Source of the DNA: Halorussus caseinilyticus | GTDB lineage: Archaea > Halobacteriota > Halobacteria > Halobacteriales > Haladaptataceae | NCBI RefSeq assembly: GCF_029338395.1 | Contig: NZ_CP119809.1 | Location: 2,108,001-2,172,000, forward strand | Direction of reading: 5' to 3' | DNA length: 64,000 bases | Part shown: positions 51,020 to 58,314 of the stretch, one piece after another | Layout: each line of letters begins with the position of its first letter | Numbering within the stretch: the first letter of the stretch is position 1 | The notes under the pieces: model-generated | What the model saw: only the letters and a program-made list of their open reading frames with translations | Told to the model about the DNA's origin: nothing | Database searches by the model: none | Program-made: the position numbers and the translations under genes

Positions 51020-51436
51020 GTGACGACGATACCAGAGGAGTTCCGCGACCTGTTCGAGAAGAAGACGTTCGCTCACCTCTCGACGCTCCTGCCCGACGGG
51101 ACGCCCCACTCCGTGCCGGTGTGGATAGATTACGACGCCGACGAGAACCGCCTGCTGGTCAACACGGTCCGGGGGTCCCGAAAGGAGCAGAACGCCCGCG
51201 AGACGGCCCACGTCGCCGTCTCGATGACGGACCCCGACGACCCCTACCGATTCCTGACGGTGCGGGGCGAGGTGGTCGAACTCACCGAGGAGGGCGCAGT
51301 CGAACACGTCAACCGACTCGCAAAACGCTACATGGGCGTCGAGGAGTACCCGCGCCTCGGCGAGGAAGACGGCGCGCGGGTGATGCTGAGGATTCGGCCC
51401 AACAGCGTCACCACGGGCGACCCCGGCGACGACTGA
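51020..51436 (+). CDS. PPOX class F420/FMN-dependent oxidoreductase-like protein
   Basis: 138 residues from a GTG start at 51020. The split-barrel flavin fold is clear: FRDLFEKKTFAHLSTLLPDGTPHSVPVWIDYD, NRLLVNTVRGSRKEQNARETAHVAVSMTD, and YRFLTVRGEVVELTEEGA. It resembles F420-binding PPOX-class proteins of archaea and actinobacteria (TTLPDG and RKEQN region). Reaction unknown. Follows the DUF2071 gene closely. Two similar split-barrel proteins occur elsewhere in the window (56520, 62250). Confidence 0.88.
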   Translation: MTTIPEEFRDLFEKKTFAHLSTLLPDGTPHSVPVWIDYDADENRLLVNTVRGSRKEQNARETAHVAVSMTDPDDPYRFLTVRGEVVELTEEGAVEHVNRLAKRYMGVEEYPRLGEEDGARVMLRIRPNSVTTGDPGDD

Positions 51437-51503
51437 TGGGGAGAGTGAAACGCGCGTTTCAGCCTCTGGAACGGTTATCACAATGGATTCCGGAGTTCGA
51501 CGC

Positions 51504-52145
51504 ATGCCGGAGCGAACACGACGGGCGCTCCTCGCGGTCGGTGGGAGCATCGCGCTCGCGGGGTGTCTGACCGACCTCGGGGGACGCCTCCCCGACGACT
51601 CGACCACGACCCGAGAATCGGACACCGCAGGGGACTGGATAGAACGGGCCTCGAACAGTCCGAACCCCGACCACTCGATACTGGTTCGCAACGAGGCGTC
51701 CGAGTCCCGGACGCTCCGGGTCGAAGTCGTCCGAGAGGCGACGGGCGAACCCGTCTTCGAGACGACCAAAGAGGTGTCGGCGGGCGACGAGTTCACGCTG
51801 TACAACCTCCGAGAGGCCGACCCGGGTGGCGTCGAGACGTTCGAGGTGTGCGCCCGACTCGTCGGCGAGGGGACGACGACCACCGGTTCGGACTCGCCGC
51901 GCCGGGAGTGCGCCCGTCAGCGACCGCAGGCGCGCGTGGGGCTTTCCGGGCCTTCTGCCCCGCGAGTGGGCCAGTCCGACGCAACTCCGTGCCCGATTTC
52001 GACCGTCACGCCGTCGCCTTCCGGAACTCCTTCAGGCCGACGACGACGCCGTCAACGTCCTCGGCGGGCGCGTCGTTCGCGGCCCAGAAGAAAAGGTCCG
52101 CGGCGTCTTCGGGGTCGCGGCCCTGTCCGCCGGTCAGGTCGGTAG
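51504..52145 (+). CDS. Lipoprotein with doubtful C-terminal third
   Basis: From the ATG at 51504: PERTRRALLAVGGSIALAGC, a Tat-like (RTRR) lipoprotein signal with lipobox LAGC. The mature N-terminal part (DHSILVRNEASESRTLRVEVVREATGEPVFETTKEVSAGDEFTLYNL) is a convincing small beta domain typical of haloarchaeal lipoproteins. After about residue 135 the translation turns into Arg/Pro/Ser-rich sequence, and the last 140 bases overlap the SDR gene on the other strand. The true 3' end is probably before 52005, after a frameshift near 51900. A small secreted protein of unknown function. Confidence 0.45.
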   Translation: MPERTRRALLAVGGSIALAGCLTDLGGRLPDDSTTTRESDTAGDWIERASNSPNPDHSILVRNEASESRTLRVEVVREATGEPVFETTKEVSAGDEFTLYNLREADPGGVETFEVCARLVGEGTTTTGSDSPRRECARQRPQARVGLSGPSAPRVGQSDATPCPISTVTPSPSGTPSGRRRRRQRPRRARRSRPRRKGPRRLRGRGPVRRSGR

Positions 52146-52701
52146 CGACCGCGCCGGGGTCCACGACGCCCACGGTCGGGTCGATTTCCGCGGCGAACTG
52201 TCGGACGACCGACTCGGCGGCCGCCTTCGAGACGGCGTAGGACCCGTAGCCCGGTTTCGCGTCGCGGGCGACCGACCCCGAGGGGACCAGCACCCGCGCG
52301 CCCTCGGCGAGGTGGGGCAGGGCCTCCTTGACCGTGGCGAAGACGCCGCGGGCGTTCGTCCGGAAGGAGTCGTCGAACGCGGAGTAGGCGTCGTCGGCCA
52401 GCGGCGTCTCGCCGGGACTCCCGTGGTAGACCCCGGCACAGGCGACTACCACGTCGATGCCGCCGTCGCTCCCGCGGGCCGCGGTCTCCATCAGTCGCTC
52501 CACGTCGAACTCGTCGCGCACGTCGGCGCGCATCGCCTCTACGTCGCCGCCGTCGTCCGCGATGTCCTCGACGGTCCCGTCGAGGGCGTCCTGTTCTCGG
52601 GCGCAGGCGACGACCCGCGCGCCCTCGGCGGCGAACCGCCGGGCCACCGCTTCGCCGATGCCACGACTCGCGCCGGTCACGACCGCAGTCTGTCCGTCCA
52701 T
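52006..52701 (-). CDS. Short-chain dehydrogenase/reductase
   Basis: 231 residues. NAD(P)-binding TGASRGIGEAVARRFA near the start, DVVVACAGVYHG (the NNAG-equivalent), catalytic Ser in VLVPSGSVAR, and the YxxxK motif in YGSYAVSKAAAE. The C-terminal GAVATDLTGG is typical. Classical SDRs reduce or oxidise many substrates; the coenzyme pattern (AREQD after strand 2) suggests NADP but is weak. It overlaps the 3' part of the convergent lipoprotein frame, and this gene is the more believable of the two. Confidence 0.93.
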   Translation of the reverse strand: MDGQTAVVTGASRGIGEAVARRFAAEGARVVACAREQDALDGTVEDIADDGGDVEAMRADVRDEFDVERLMETAARGSDGGIDVVVACAGVYHGSPGETPLADDAYSAFDDSFRTNARGVFATVKEALPHLAEGARVLVPSGSVARDAKPGYGSYAVSKAAAESVVRQFAAEIDPTVGVVDPGAVATDLTGGQGRDPEDAADLFFWAANDAPAEDVDGVVVGLKEFRKATA

Positions 52702-52890
52702 GCCTCACCGGACGGTCTCCGGCCCCAAACCGGTTTCTGCATCGGCCAAGCGTCCGCCGCGGCGTCCGACGAGAGCGGCAAGGAACTGTACTTATTTCCT
52801 TTAGCAATATTTTATTATCCTTAAAAAATTCATGGGTTTGTCTAACAGTTCTAAAGGTTTCTTCTCCCGACTCCGCGAGCGCCCGGCCAA
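52702..52890. other. Gene-free AT-rich stretch before the structured repeat
   Basis: The segment 52790-52850 is AT-rich (TTAGCAATATTTTATTATCC then AAAAAATTC) and is promoter-like for both directions. No gene recognised. Confidence 0.4.
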
Positions 52891-53150
52891 GCGTCCGCCG
52901 CGGCGGACGCTCGGCGCGACGGTCCACGGGGCGCGCTCGCCCCGACAAACCACTGGGACGCGCTCGGCCGACCAACCGACGGGGTGGGGTAAAGGGGCCG
53001 CCCGCTCGCGTTTACTTCAGTCACCTCAGCGACCCCTATCCGAGCGAGCGAACGCAGTGAGCGAGCGAGGATATGTCGCTGAGCGACCGCGAGCGGGCGG
53101 GGGCTTTCGAGACGTTCGTCGTCATGATTCCGGCAGTCGCTGTGCTGTTG
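52891..53150 (+). repeat. Structured intergenic repeat, copy 2
   Basis: The start is a 20-bp perfect palindrome GCGTCCGCCGCGGCGGACGC at 52891-52910. From 52956 it shares block after block with 38238-38470: CTCGGCCGACCAAC, GGGGTGGG, GGGGCCGCCCGCTCGCG, CCTCAGCGACCCCTATC, GATATGTCGCTGAGCGACCG and CGAGCGGGCGGGGGCTTTC. The outer stem is 52998-53010 with 53088-53100 (13 bp), and the inner stem 53025-53033 with 53075-53083 (9 bp). The loop sequence between the inner arms differs completely from copy 1, so only the pairing segments are conserved. Confidence 0.6.
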
Positions 53151-53199
53151 CGGAGGCAGAGAATTTCGAGAACGAACGTACACCTCCAGACACTGCGAC

Positions 53200-53531
53200 G
53201 ACTCCAACGACAGAGACCGCACCGACAGCGACGACTCCAACGACAGAGACCGCACCGACAGCGACGACTCCAACGACAGAGACCGCACCGACAGCGACGA
53301 CTCCAACGACAGAGACCGCACCGACAGCGACGACTCCAACGACAGAGACCGCACCGACAGCGACGACTCCAACGACAGAGACCGCACCGACAGCGACGAC
53401 TCCAACGACAGAGACCGCACCGACAGCGACGACTCCAACGACAGAGACCGCACCGACAGCGACGACTCCAACGACAGAGACCGCACCGACAGCGACGACT
53501 CCAACGACAGAGACCGCACCGACAGCGACGA
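53200..53531 (+). repeat. 33-bp tandem repeat, 10 copies
   Basis: The 33-bp unit starting ACGACTCCAACGACAGAGAC and ending CGCACCGACAGCG is repeated ten times with almost no change. The period is a multiple of three and one frame gives TPTTETAPTAT per unit, like the Thr/Pro-rich linkers of haloarchaeal surface glycoproteins. In that frame there is no plausible start and no stop until 54790, so it seems to be a relic of such a gene, or non-coding. Near-identity of copies implies recent expansion. Confidence 0.9.
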
Positions 53532-53591
53532 AAACGCGGACAGAAACCACACTCCACCACAGTTACGTCCCCGCGGCGTCCACCTCCGGCC

Positions 53592-54110
53592 ATGTTCAGG
53601 CCCGGTCACTACGGCGTGGCGCTCGCGGCGTACGCTCCCGTCGGCGGGTTGCTACTCGCCCGCGGACACCCGACGGCCGCCGTCGCGGGCGGTGCGGGCG
53701 TCCTCTGGTTGACGATGCTCCCCGACTGGGACCACCGCGTCCCGTTCGTCGCCCACCGCGGGCCGACCCACACCCTGCCGTTCGCGGCGCTGGTGGCGGG
53801 CGGCGCGTGGGCGGCCACGAACGCCGCCGCGAGTGCGACCGGTCTCGCCGGTCACGCGGTCGAACCGGTGGCGCTCCCGGCGTTCGCGGCGGGCATCGCC
53901 GCGCTCGCGGTTCTCGCGCACCTCGCGGCCGACCTGCTGACGCCGATGGGCGTGGCGCTTCTGTGGCCCGTCTCGGACGAACGCTACTCGCTGTCGGTGA
54001 CGCCCGCCGACAGCACGCTCTGGAACTACGCGCTGTTCGCCCTCGGCGTCTTCGCGACCGCGGTGGCGGCGTCCCTCGGCGTGGAACTGCTGACTGGTGG
54101 GTCGCCCTGA
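53592..54110 (+). CDS. YdjM-type predicted membrane-bound hydrolase
   Basis: 172 residues from the ATG at 53592. Start MFRPGHYGVALAAYAPVG and the block LPDWDHRVPFVAHRGPTHTLPFAAL are typical of the DUF457/YdjM (LexA-binding, inner membrane-bound metal-dependent hydrolase) family; the Asp-x-Asp-His and His-x3-Thr-His residues are the probable metal site. Four or five membrane segments follow. The same superfamily as the 8056 gene. The frame is open far upstream through the 33-bp repeat but the N-terminal motif fixes the start here. Reaction unknown. Confidence 0.82.
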   Translation: MFRPGHYGVALAAYAPVGGLLLARGHPTAAVAGGAGVLWLTMLPDWDHRVPFVAHRGPTHTLPFAALVAGGAWAATNAAASATGLAGHAVEPVALPAFAAGIAALAVLAHLAADLLTPMGVALLWPVSDERYSLSVTPADSTLWNYALFALGVFATAVAASLGVELLTGGSP

Positions 54111-54206
54111 AATCGCCGACTCGTCGGAGCGTGTTCGTCTCCCCGTCGGCGAGCGCCACGCCACGACAGGCAACAACCCTTTGCCCGTGCCGACGCTATT
54201 TTCACT

Positions 54207-54779
54207 GTGACTCGGGACTCCAACGACCCGACGCCCGGTCCGAACGAGGGTCTCCGTTCGCTCGCCGACGACGCCTTCCTCGCTCCCTTCCGAGAGACGG
54301 ACGACCCCGTGTTGACCACCGCGGAAGTCTGCGATACCGTCTCGTTCGGTCGCGGGCCGACCGTCGAGCGACTCGAACGACTCGCCAGCGAGGGCGTCCT
54401 CGAACGCAAGTCGGCGGGCGAGGAGACCGTCTGGTGGTTGCCGGGCCACACCGGAACCGACGAGCAACGCGGTCCGCATCCGGGGCTAGCCCACGACTAC
54501 GAGGGCGGACTCTCCCGGCGACTCGAAAACGCCATTTCGACGCTCTCGGCCCCCGACGAGCGCGAGCGAGTCGCAATCTACGCGGTGTGCTACTACCTCT
54601 CGGAGTACGGACCGGCGACCCCCGAGACGCTCCGGAACGAGGTGTACCCGACCGACACCGGCGGCCACGACGACGCCGAATCGTGGTGGAGCGAGTGCGT
54701 CCGACCGGCGCTGGCGGCGCTGGAGGAAGTCGAACTCGACGGCGACGAGTGGCGCATCGCCCGAAAAGAGACGGCTTAG
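54207..54779 (+). CDS. Winged-helix domain protein
   Basis: 190 residues with a GTG start. Residues about 25-80 form an HTH domain: LAPFRETDDPVLTTAEVCDTVSFGRGPTVERLERLASEGVLERKSAGEETVWWL. The C-terminal part (IYAVCYYLSEYGPATPETLRNEVYP, PALAALEEVELDGDEWRI) looks like a second winged-helix-like segment. A DNA-binding regulator of unknown signal. Convergent with the DUF7344 gene, with the stop codons overlapping (54776-54779). Confidence 0.75.
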   Translation: MTRDSNDPTPGPNEGLRSLADDAFLAPFRETDDPVLTTAEVCDTVSFGRGPTVERLERLASEGVLERKSAGEETVWWLPGHTGTDEQRGPHPGLAHDYEGGLSRRLENAISTLSAPDERERVAIYAVCYYLSEYGPATPETLRNEVYPTDTGGHDDAESWWSECVRPALAALEEVELDGDEWRIARKETA

Positions 54780-55189
54780 AACTCCGATAGCGTGGCGCTG
54801 TCGGACCCCCGTCGGAGCGGTCGGCGTTCGTCTTCGGCGGCGGTGAGGTAGCGTCGGAACGGTTCGGAGTCGGTGGCGAGGCGTACGGTCTCGGCCGCGG
54901 GGTCGTAGTCGGCGACTCCCACGTCAGCGAGTTTGGGGAGGTGGACGTGGTGGAGGGACGTGGCGACACGTTCGGCGTCGGCGTCTTCGGCCCCGGCTAT
55001 CTCCTCGGCGAGTTCGGACAGCGTAATCCCTTCGGCACGTCGGTACAGCACGTACAGCGCGTTTCGGCGGCGTTCCGCGGCGAGTGTCTCGAAAATCTCG
55101 TCGAGCGACCGGACGCACGAGCCACGGCGGTCTTCGGGCGGCGCGTTCGTGGTCTCTTCCCCCGTGGAATTGTTCGGTGCCTGACTCAT
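54776..55189 (-). CDS. DUF7344-type winged-helix regulator
   Basis: 137 residues. The pattern LDEIFETLAAERRRNALYVLYRRAEGITLSELAEEIA and VATSLHHVHLPKLADVGVADYDPAAETVRL is the haloarchaeal DUF7344 winged-helix domain, an ArsR-like regulator family with many paralogues per genome. A TATA-like GATTTATG (complement of 55226-55233) is upstream and a Shine-Dalgarno GGAGG precedes the ATG. Ends against the convergent wHTH gene. Confidence 0.85.
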   Translation of the reverse strand: MSQAPNNSTGEETTNAPPEDRRGSCVRSLDEIFETLAAERRRNALYVLYRRAEGITLSELAEEIAGAEDADAERVATSLHHVHLPKLADVGVADYDPAAETVRLATDSEPFRRYLTAAEDERRPLRRGSDSATLSEF

Positions 55190-55354
55190 GTCCTCCGATA
55201 GTCGTTCTCACACACACGTCATAAATCTATGTGGATTACTCACAAATACGGAGTTTCGGAATAAATAGAGGTCTGCTGACGGACTCGAAACCGGTGGTAG
55301 CGCGGTCGATTTGGGTCTCTCACCTCGGTCCCTCGCGGCGGTCCGACCGGTCGC

Positions 55355-55501
55355 TCACCAGTCCCGATACGTCAACTCGTCGGCCTTGTTGGTGACCGCC
55401 TGCATCATGCATCCTCGACACACCCACATGTCGCCGCCGGTGCGCGAGACCAACCGGGTTCCGCCGGGTTTCTGCTGTTCGCAGATGTCGCAAACGCGCA
55501 T
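55355..55501 (-). CDS. Small zinc-finger protein, 48 residues
   Basis: From the ATG at 55501: MRVCDICEQQKPGG, then WVCRGCMMQ and a polar end TNKADELTYRDW. Two Cys-x2-Cys knuckles (Cys4/Cys7, Cys28/Cys31) can form one zinc site. It belongs to the haloarchaeal small zinc-finger proteins; function unknown. It sits alone between divergent regions (DUF7344 gene on one side, ZIP gene on the other). Codon use and acidity fit a real gene. Confidence 0.7.
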   Translation of the reverse strand: MRVCDICEQQKPGGTRLVSRTGGDMWVCRGCMMQAVTNKADELTYRDW

Positions 55502-55593
55502 ACCCCACGTTGGACGCCCGTGGCTTTCAATCTCGTGGGCGCCTGAGGTCTCCGGCGGCGGATTTTTCCCGCTGGTCGTCCGACGTACCTGTG

Positions 55594-56472
55594 ATGCTGA
55601 GCGAGTGGTTCGTCCGAATCGTCGGCCACGACCCGGTGATGCAGGGTCTGGCAGGGGGCGTCGTCATCGCGGCGATGAACACCCTCGGGGCCGCGCTGGT
55701 CGTCGTCTGGCGGAATCCCTCCGAGCGCGCACTCGACGGCGCACTCGGGTTCGCGGCGGGCGTGATGCTGTCGGCGAGTTTCACCAGTCTCATCCTGCCG
55801 GGAATCGAAATCGGGGGCATCCGGCCCGTACTGGTCGGGTTCGCCCTCGGCGTCGTCCTCTTGGACCGGGCCGACCAGTGGGTCCCCCACATCCACGTCG
55901 TGATTACGGGTCGCGGGTCCCGCGACTCGGACGAGGCGGGACCCGACGAAACCCGACCCGACGGCGACCCTCACGTCGAAACCGACACCGCGACCGGTCG
56001 AGAGCGCATCGACCCCGACGACGCCCGGACCGCCTCGGTCCTGCTGTTCATCGTCGCCATCACGCTCCACAACATGCCCGAGGGGTTGGCGGTCGGCGTC
56101 GGATTCGGGTCCGGTAATCTGGGGGACGCGCTGGCGCTCATGCTCGCCATCGGGATTCAGAACATCCCCGAGGGACTCGCGGTGTCGGTCGCGGCCGCCA
56201 ACGCCGGGTTCGGGTCGCTGTTCTACGCCACCCTCGCTGGCGTCCGGGCCGGACTCGTGGAGATTCCGCTGGCGGTGTTCGGTGCGGTCGCGGTCGGCGT
56301 CGCCGCCCCGATACTGCCCTACGCGATGGGGTTCGCCGCGGGCGGGATGCTGTTCGTCATCAGCGACGAAATCGTCCCGGAGACCCACGCCCGCGGCCAC
56401 GAGCGGGTAGCCACCCTCGGGACGATGGTCGGGGTCGCCGTGATGCTCTACCTCGACGTGGTGCTGGGGTAG
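55594..56472 (+). CDS. ZIP family metal transporter (canonical)
   Basis: 292 residues, eight membrane segments. The metal-binding helix-4 motif HNMPEGLAVGVG and the helix-5 motif QNIPEGLAVSV are both present, as in ZupT-type ZIPs. The loop between segments 3 and 4 (about residues 105-150) is Asp/Glu/Pro-rich with DPHVETD, a possible cytoplasmic metal-sensing loop. It imports Zn2+ or Fe2+; specificity unknown. The ATG at 55594 follows a GTG at 55591; a longer extension to 55510 is Arg/Ser-rich and rejected. Confidence 0.92.
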   Translation: MLSEWFVRIVGHDPVMQGLAGGVVIAAMNTLGAALVVVWRNPSERALDGALGFAAGVMLSASFTSLILPGIEIGGIRPVLVGFALGVVLLDRADQWVPHIHVVITGRGSRDSDEAGPDETRPDGDPHVETDTATGRERIDPDDARTASVLLFIVAITLHNMPEGLAVGVGFGSGNLGDALALMLAIGIQNIPEGLAVSVAAANAGFGSLFYATLAGVRAGLVEIPLAVFGAVAVGVAAPILPYAMGFAAGGMLFVISDEIVPETHARGHERVATLGTMVGVAVMLYLDVVLG

Positions 56473-56519
56473 CGCGGCCGTCGGCAAGCGGTTATGTCGG
56501 TCGCGCTCGTCTCTCCGGT

Positions 56520-56945
56520 ATGGAACACGTCGAATACGTCTACACCTTCGGGATGACCGACGAGGAACTGGACGAGTACCTCCGGAACGCCGAAGTCGGC
56601 GTCCTCTCGCTCGCCGACGAGGGGGACGCCTACGCCGTGCCGGTCGGCTACCACTACGACGGCGAGCGACTCGTCGTCCGCCTCGGCGAACGCGACGACA
56701 GCACGAAGATGGACTACCTCGAAACCACGACGACGGCCACGCTGGTCGTCTACGAGAAGGAGGGCGAGCAGTCGTCGTGGAGCGTCCTCGTCCGCGGGAC
56801 TCTCCGGGAACTCCCGCCGGAGACCGACCGCGAGATAAACGAGCAGTTCGAGCCTTTCCGACTCTTCGACGAGACCATCGAAGACGTGGACGCCGCGGTC
56901 TACGAACTGGAGATGGCGGAGGTCACGGGCCGACGGACCGACTGA
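56520..56945 (+). CDS. Pyridoxamine 5'-phosphate oxidase family protein
   Basis: 141 residues of the split-barrel flavin-binding (PNPOx-like) family: MEHVEYVYTFGMTDEELDEYLRNAEVGVLSLADEGDAYAVPVGYHYDGERLV and KMDYLETTTTATLVVYEKEG. The opening pattern is common among haloarchaea. Flavin or F420 binding is likely, substrate unknown. One of three split-barrel proteins in the window. No operon partner; the next gene is 83 bases on. Confidence 0.88.
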   Translation: MEHVEYVYTFGMTDEELDEYLRNAEVGVLSLADEGDAYAVPVGYHYDGERLVVRLGERDDSTKMDYLETTTTATLVVYEKEGEQSSWSVLVRGTLRELPPETDREINEQFEPFRLFDETIEDVDAAVYELEMAEVTGRRTD

Positions 56946-57028
56946 AGCGCGCGAACGACGGCGAGCGACCGGGAGCGGCCCGACCGGGGTACGACTTTTC
57001 CCGGCCCGCGTCGTAGGTCTCGCGTCCG

Positions 57029-57286
57029 ATGCCAGTCGTACACTTCGAAGAAGCCGACGGTCCCGAGCGCACCCAAATCGGCGAGGCGCTCGTCAAGTTC
57101 GCACGACAGGCCGACCGGCTCGAAACCGGCCGTTCGGAGGGCAAGTACTTCCTGAACCACGAGGAGGGGTGTCACGTCGGCGGCGAGCGAATCGAGACCG
57201 GCGACGAGTTCTACCTCGACACCGAGACCGGCGAGATTCTCTGTACCGACCACGGCCGGGCGCGCCGGGAAGAGCGCGAGGCGTGA
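57029..57286 (+). CDS. Small conserved haloarchaeal protein
   Basis: 85 residues, soluble and acidic, with two Cys/His clusters (HEEGCHVGG and ILCTDHGR) that could bind a metal. The block EALVKFARQADRLETGRSEGKYFLNHEEGCHVGGE is well formed, and codon use is typical, so the gene is believable. No family function comes to mind. Lone gene between the PNPOx protein and a hairpin-bearing intergenic region. Confidence 0.6.
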   Translation: MPVVHFEEADGPERTQIGEALVKFARQADRLETGRSEGKYFLNHEEGCHVGGERIETGDEFYLDTETGEILCTDHGRARREEREA

Positions 57287-57444
57287 ACTACGCTCTCCCC
57301 CACCACGTCCTCTACCTGCCACTCGGGAGCCACCAGCATCTGGTCGTCGCGCGGGGAGTGACTCGTGTGGCCGCGTGTGCCCGCGCTCGCGCTGTGCGGT
57401 CGGGGTCGCGTTCGCACTCGCACCGCGCCCGAGTACGTCGCGTC

Positions 57445-57476
57445 GGCGTCCGCGCGCAGGACTGCGCGCGGACGCC
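57445..57476. repeat. Perfect 15-bp hairpin, possibly related to the 8.9 and 40.9 kb hairpins
   Basis: GGCGTCCGCGCGCAG at 57445-57459 pairs with 57462-57476 around GA. The CGCAG-GA-CTGCG apex closely resembles CGCAG-AA-CTGCG at 40.9 kb. It precedes the membrane-protein gene at 57524 by about 48 bases. The flanking conserved words are only partly present here. Confidence 0.55.
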
Positions 57477-57523
57477 GCGCAGAGACCGACAGACCGATTT
57501 TCCCTCGCCGCGTTGGGCCGGGC

Positions 57524-57865
57524 ATGGCAACGAGTTCGACCGCCGAATCGTCGTCCGAGACCGACGCCATCGCTCCGTCCGACGTGAACTCCGCCATCCG
57601 GTCGGACGCCGACGCGGAGGCGTCGGCGTCCGACACCGGTTCGTCGGACGCGTCGTCGCTGACCGACAAACTCGACACCGCCGCGACCGTTCTCCGGGCC
57701 GTCTTCCTCGCCTTCGTTCTCGTCCTCACGCTGATTCCCGTGGTGGGTCTGCTCGCGGGTTCCCCGCCGTTCCCCGCGCCCGACCCGGCGGCGTACTACG
57801 CGCTCGTCGGGTTCGCGCTGGTCGGGACCATCGCGCTGGTCGCGGCCGAACTGTGGGGCGGGTAG
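57524..57865 (+). CDS. Small two-segment membrane protein
   Basis: 113 residues: a long Ser/Asp/Ala-rich cytoplasmic N-terminus (about 45 residues, TSSTAESSSETDAIAPSDVN), then VLRAVFLAFVLVLTLIPVVGLLAGS and YYALVGFALVGTIALVAAELWGG. No function recognised. The ATG at 57524 is chosen because the upstream frame contains the hairpin. Followed by the rhodanese gene 59 bases later on the same strand. Confidence 0.65.
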   Translation: MATSSTAESSSETDAIAPSDVNSAIRSDADAEASASDTGSSDASSLTDKLDTAATVLRAVFLAFVLVLTLIPVVGLLAGSPPFPAPDPAAYYALVGFALVGTIALVAAELWGG

Positions 57866-57924
57866 CGGCCGAGCGACCGGTCGAGAGCGCGACTTCTAAA
57901 GCGACCGAGACGCTATCGGACGCT

Positions 57925-58290
57925 ATGAGCGAAATCGGACCCTCGGAACTCGGGGAACGACTCGCCGACGGCGACGTGTTCGTCCTCGACGTTCGGCCCC
58001 GCGAGAACTACCGGAACGGTCACATCGACGGAAGCTACAACGCGCCGGTGTACCACGACCTGCGGAGCGGCGACCACGCGGCGCTCGACGACCACATGGA
58101 CGAGATTCCGGCGGACGCCGACGTGGTGACGGTGTGTAAGGCAGGGGTCGTGGCGAAGAAGGCGACGAGTCGCCTACGGGAGCAGGGGTACGACGCGCGG
58201 ACCCTCTCGGGCGGCTTCACGGGGTGGAAACACTACGAGGACGACACCCTGCTCTACCGGGTCGCGTCGGCGGTTCGGGGTCTCTTCTGA
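57925..58290 (+). CDS. Rhodanese-like sulfurtransferase
   Basis: 121 residues, a single rhodanese domain: IGPSELGERLADGDVFVLDVRPRENYRNGHIDGSYNAPVYH, with active-site Cys71 in VVTVCKAGVVAKK and the typical ending LSGGFTGWKHYED. It transfers sulfane sulfur through a Cys persulfide. The C-terminal extension is short. Single-domain rhodaneses serve in sulfur trafficking, molybdopterin or thiamine pathways, or stress defence; context gives no clue. Confidence 0.93.
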   Translation: MSEIGPSELGERLADGDVFVLDVRPRENYRNGHIDGSYNAPVYHDLRSGDHAALDDHMDEIPADADVVTVCKAGVVAKKATSRLREQGYDARTLSGGFTGWKHYEDDTLLYRVASAVRGLF

Positions 58291-58314
58291 GAGCGCCCAT
58301 GTCGTCGGACTCGG

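Noticed and set aside
53200-53531. Possible CRISPR array
   Set aside because: The 33-bp units are directly contiguous with no unique spacers and no cas genes nearby; it is a plain tandem repeat.
53073-54110. Long reading frame (345 codons) ending in the hydrolase
   Set aside because: Its first 170 codons run through the structured repeat and the 33-bp array and are Arg/Gln-rich; the conserved family N-terminus starts at 53592.
57169-57920. Upstream in-frame extension of the rhodanese protein
   Set aside because: Arg-rich sequence through a neighbouring gene and hairpin; the rhodanese domain starts at MSEIGPSEL (57925).
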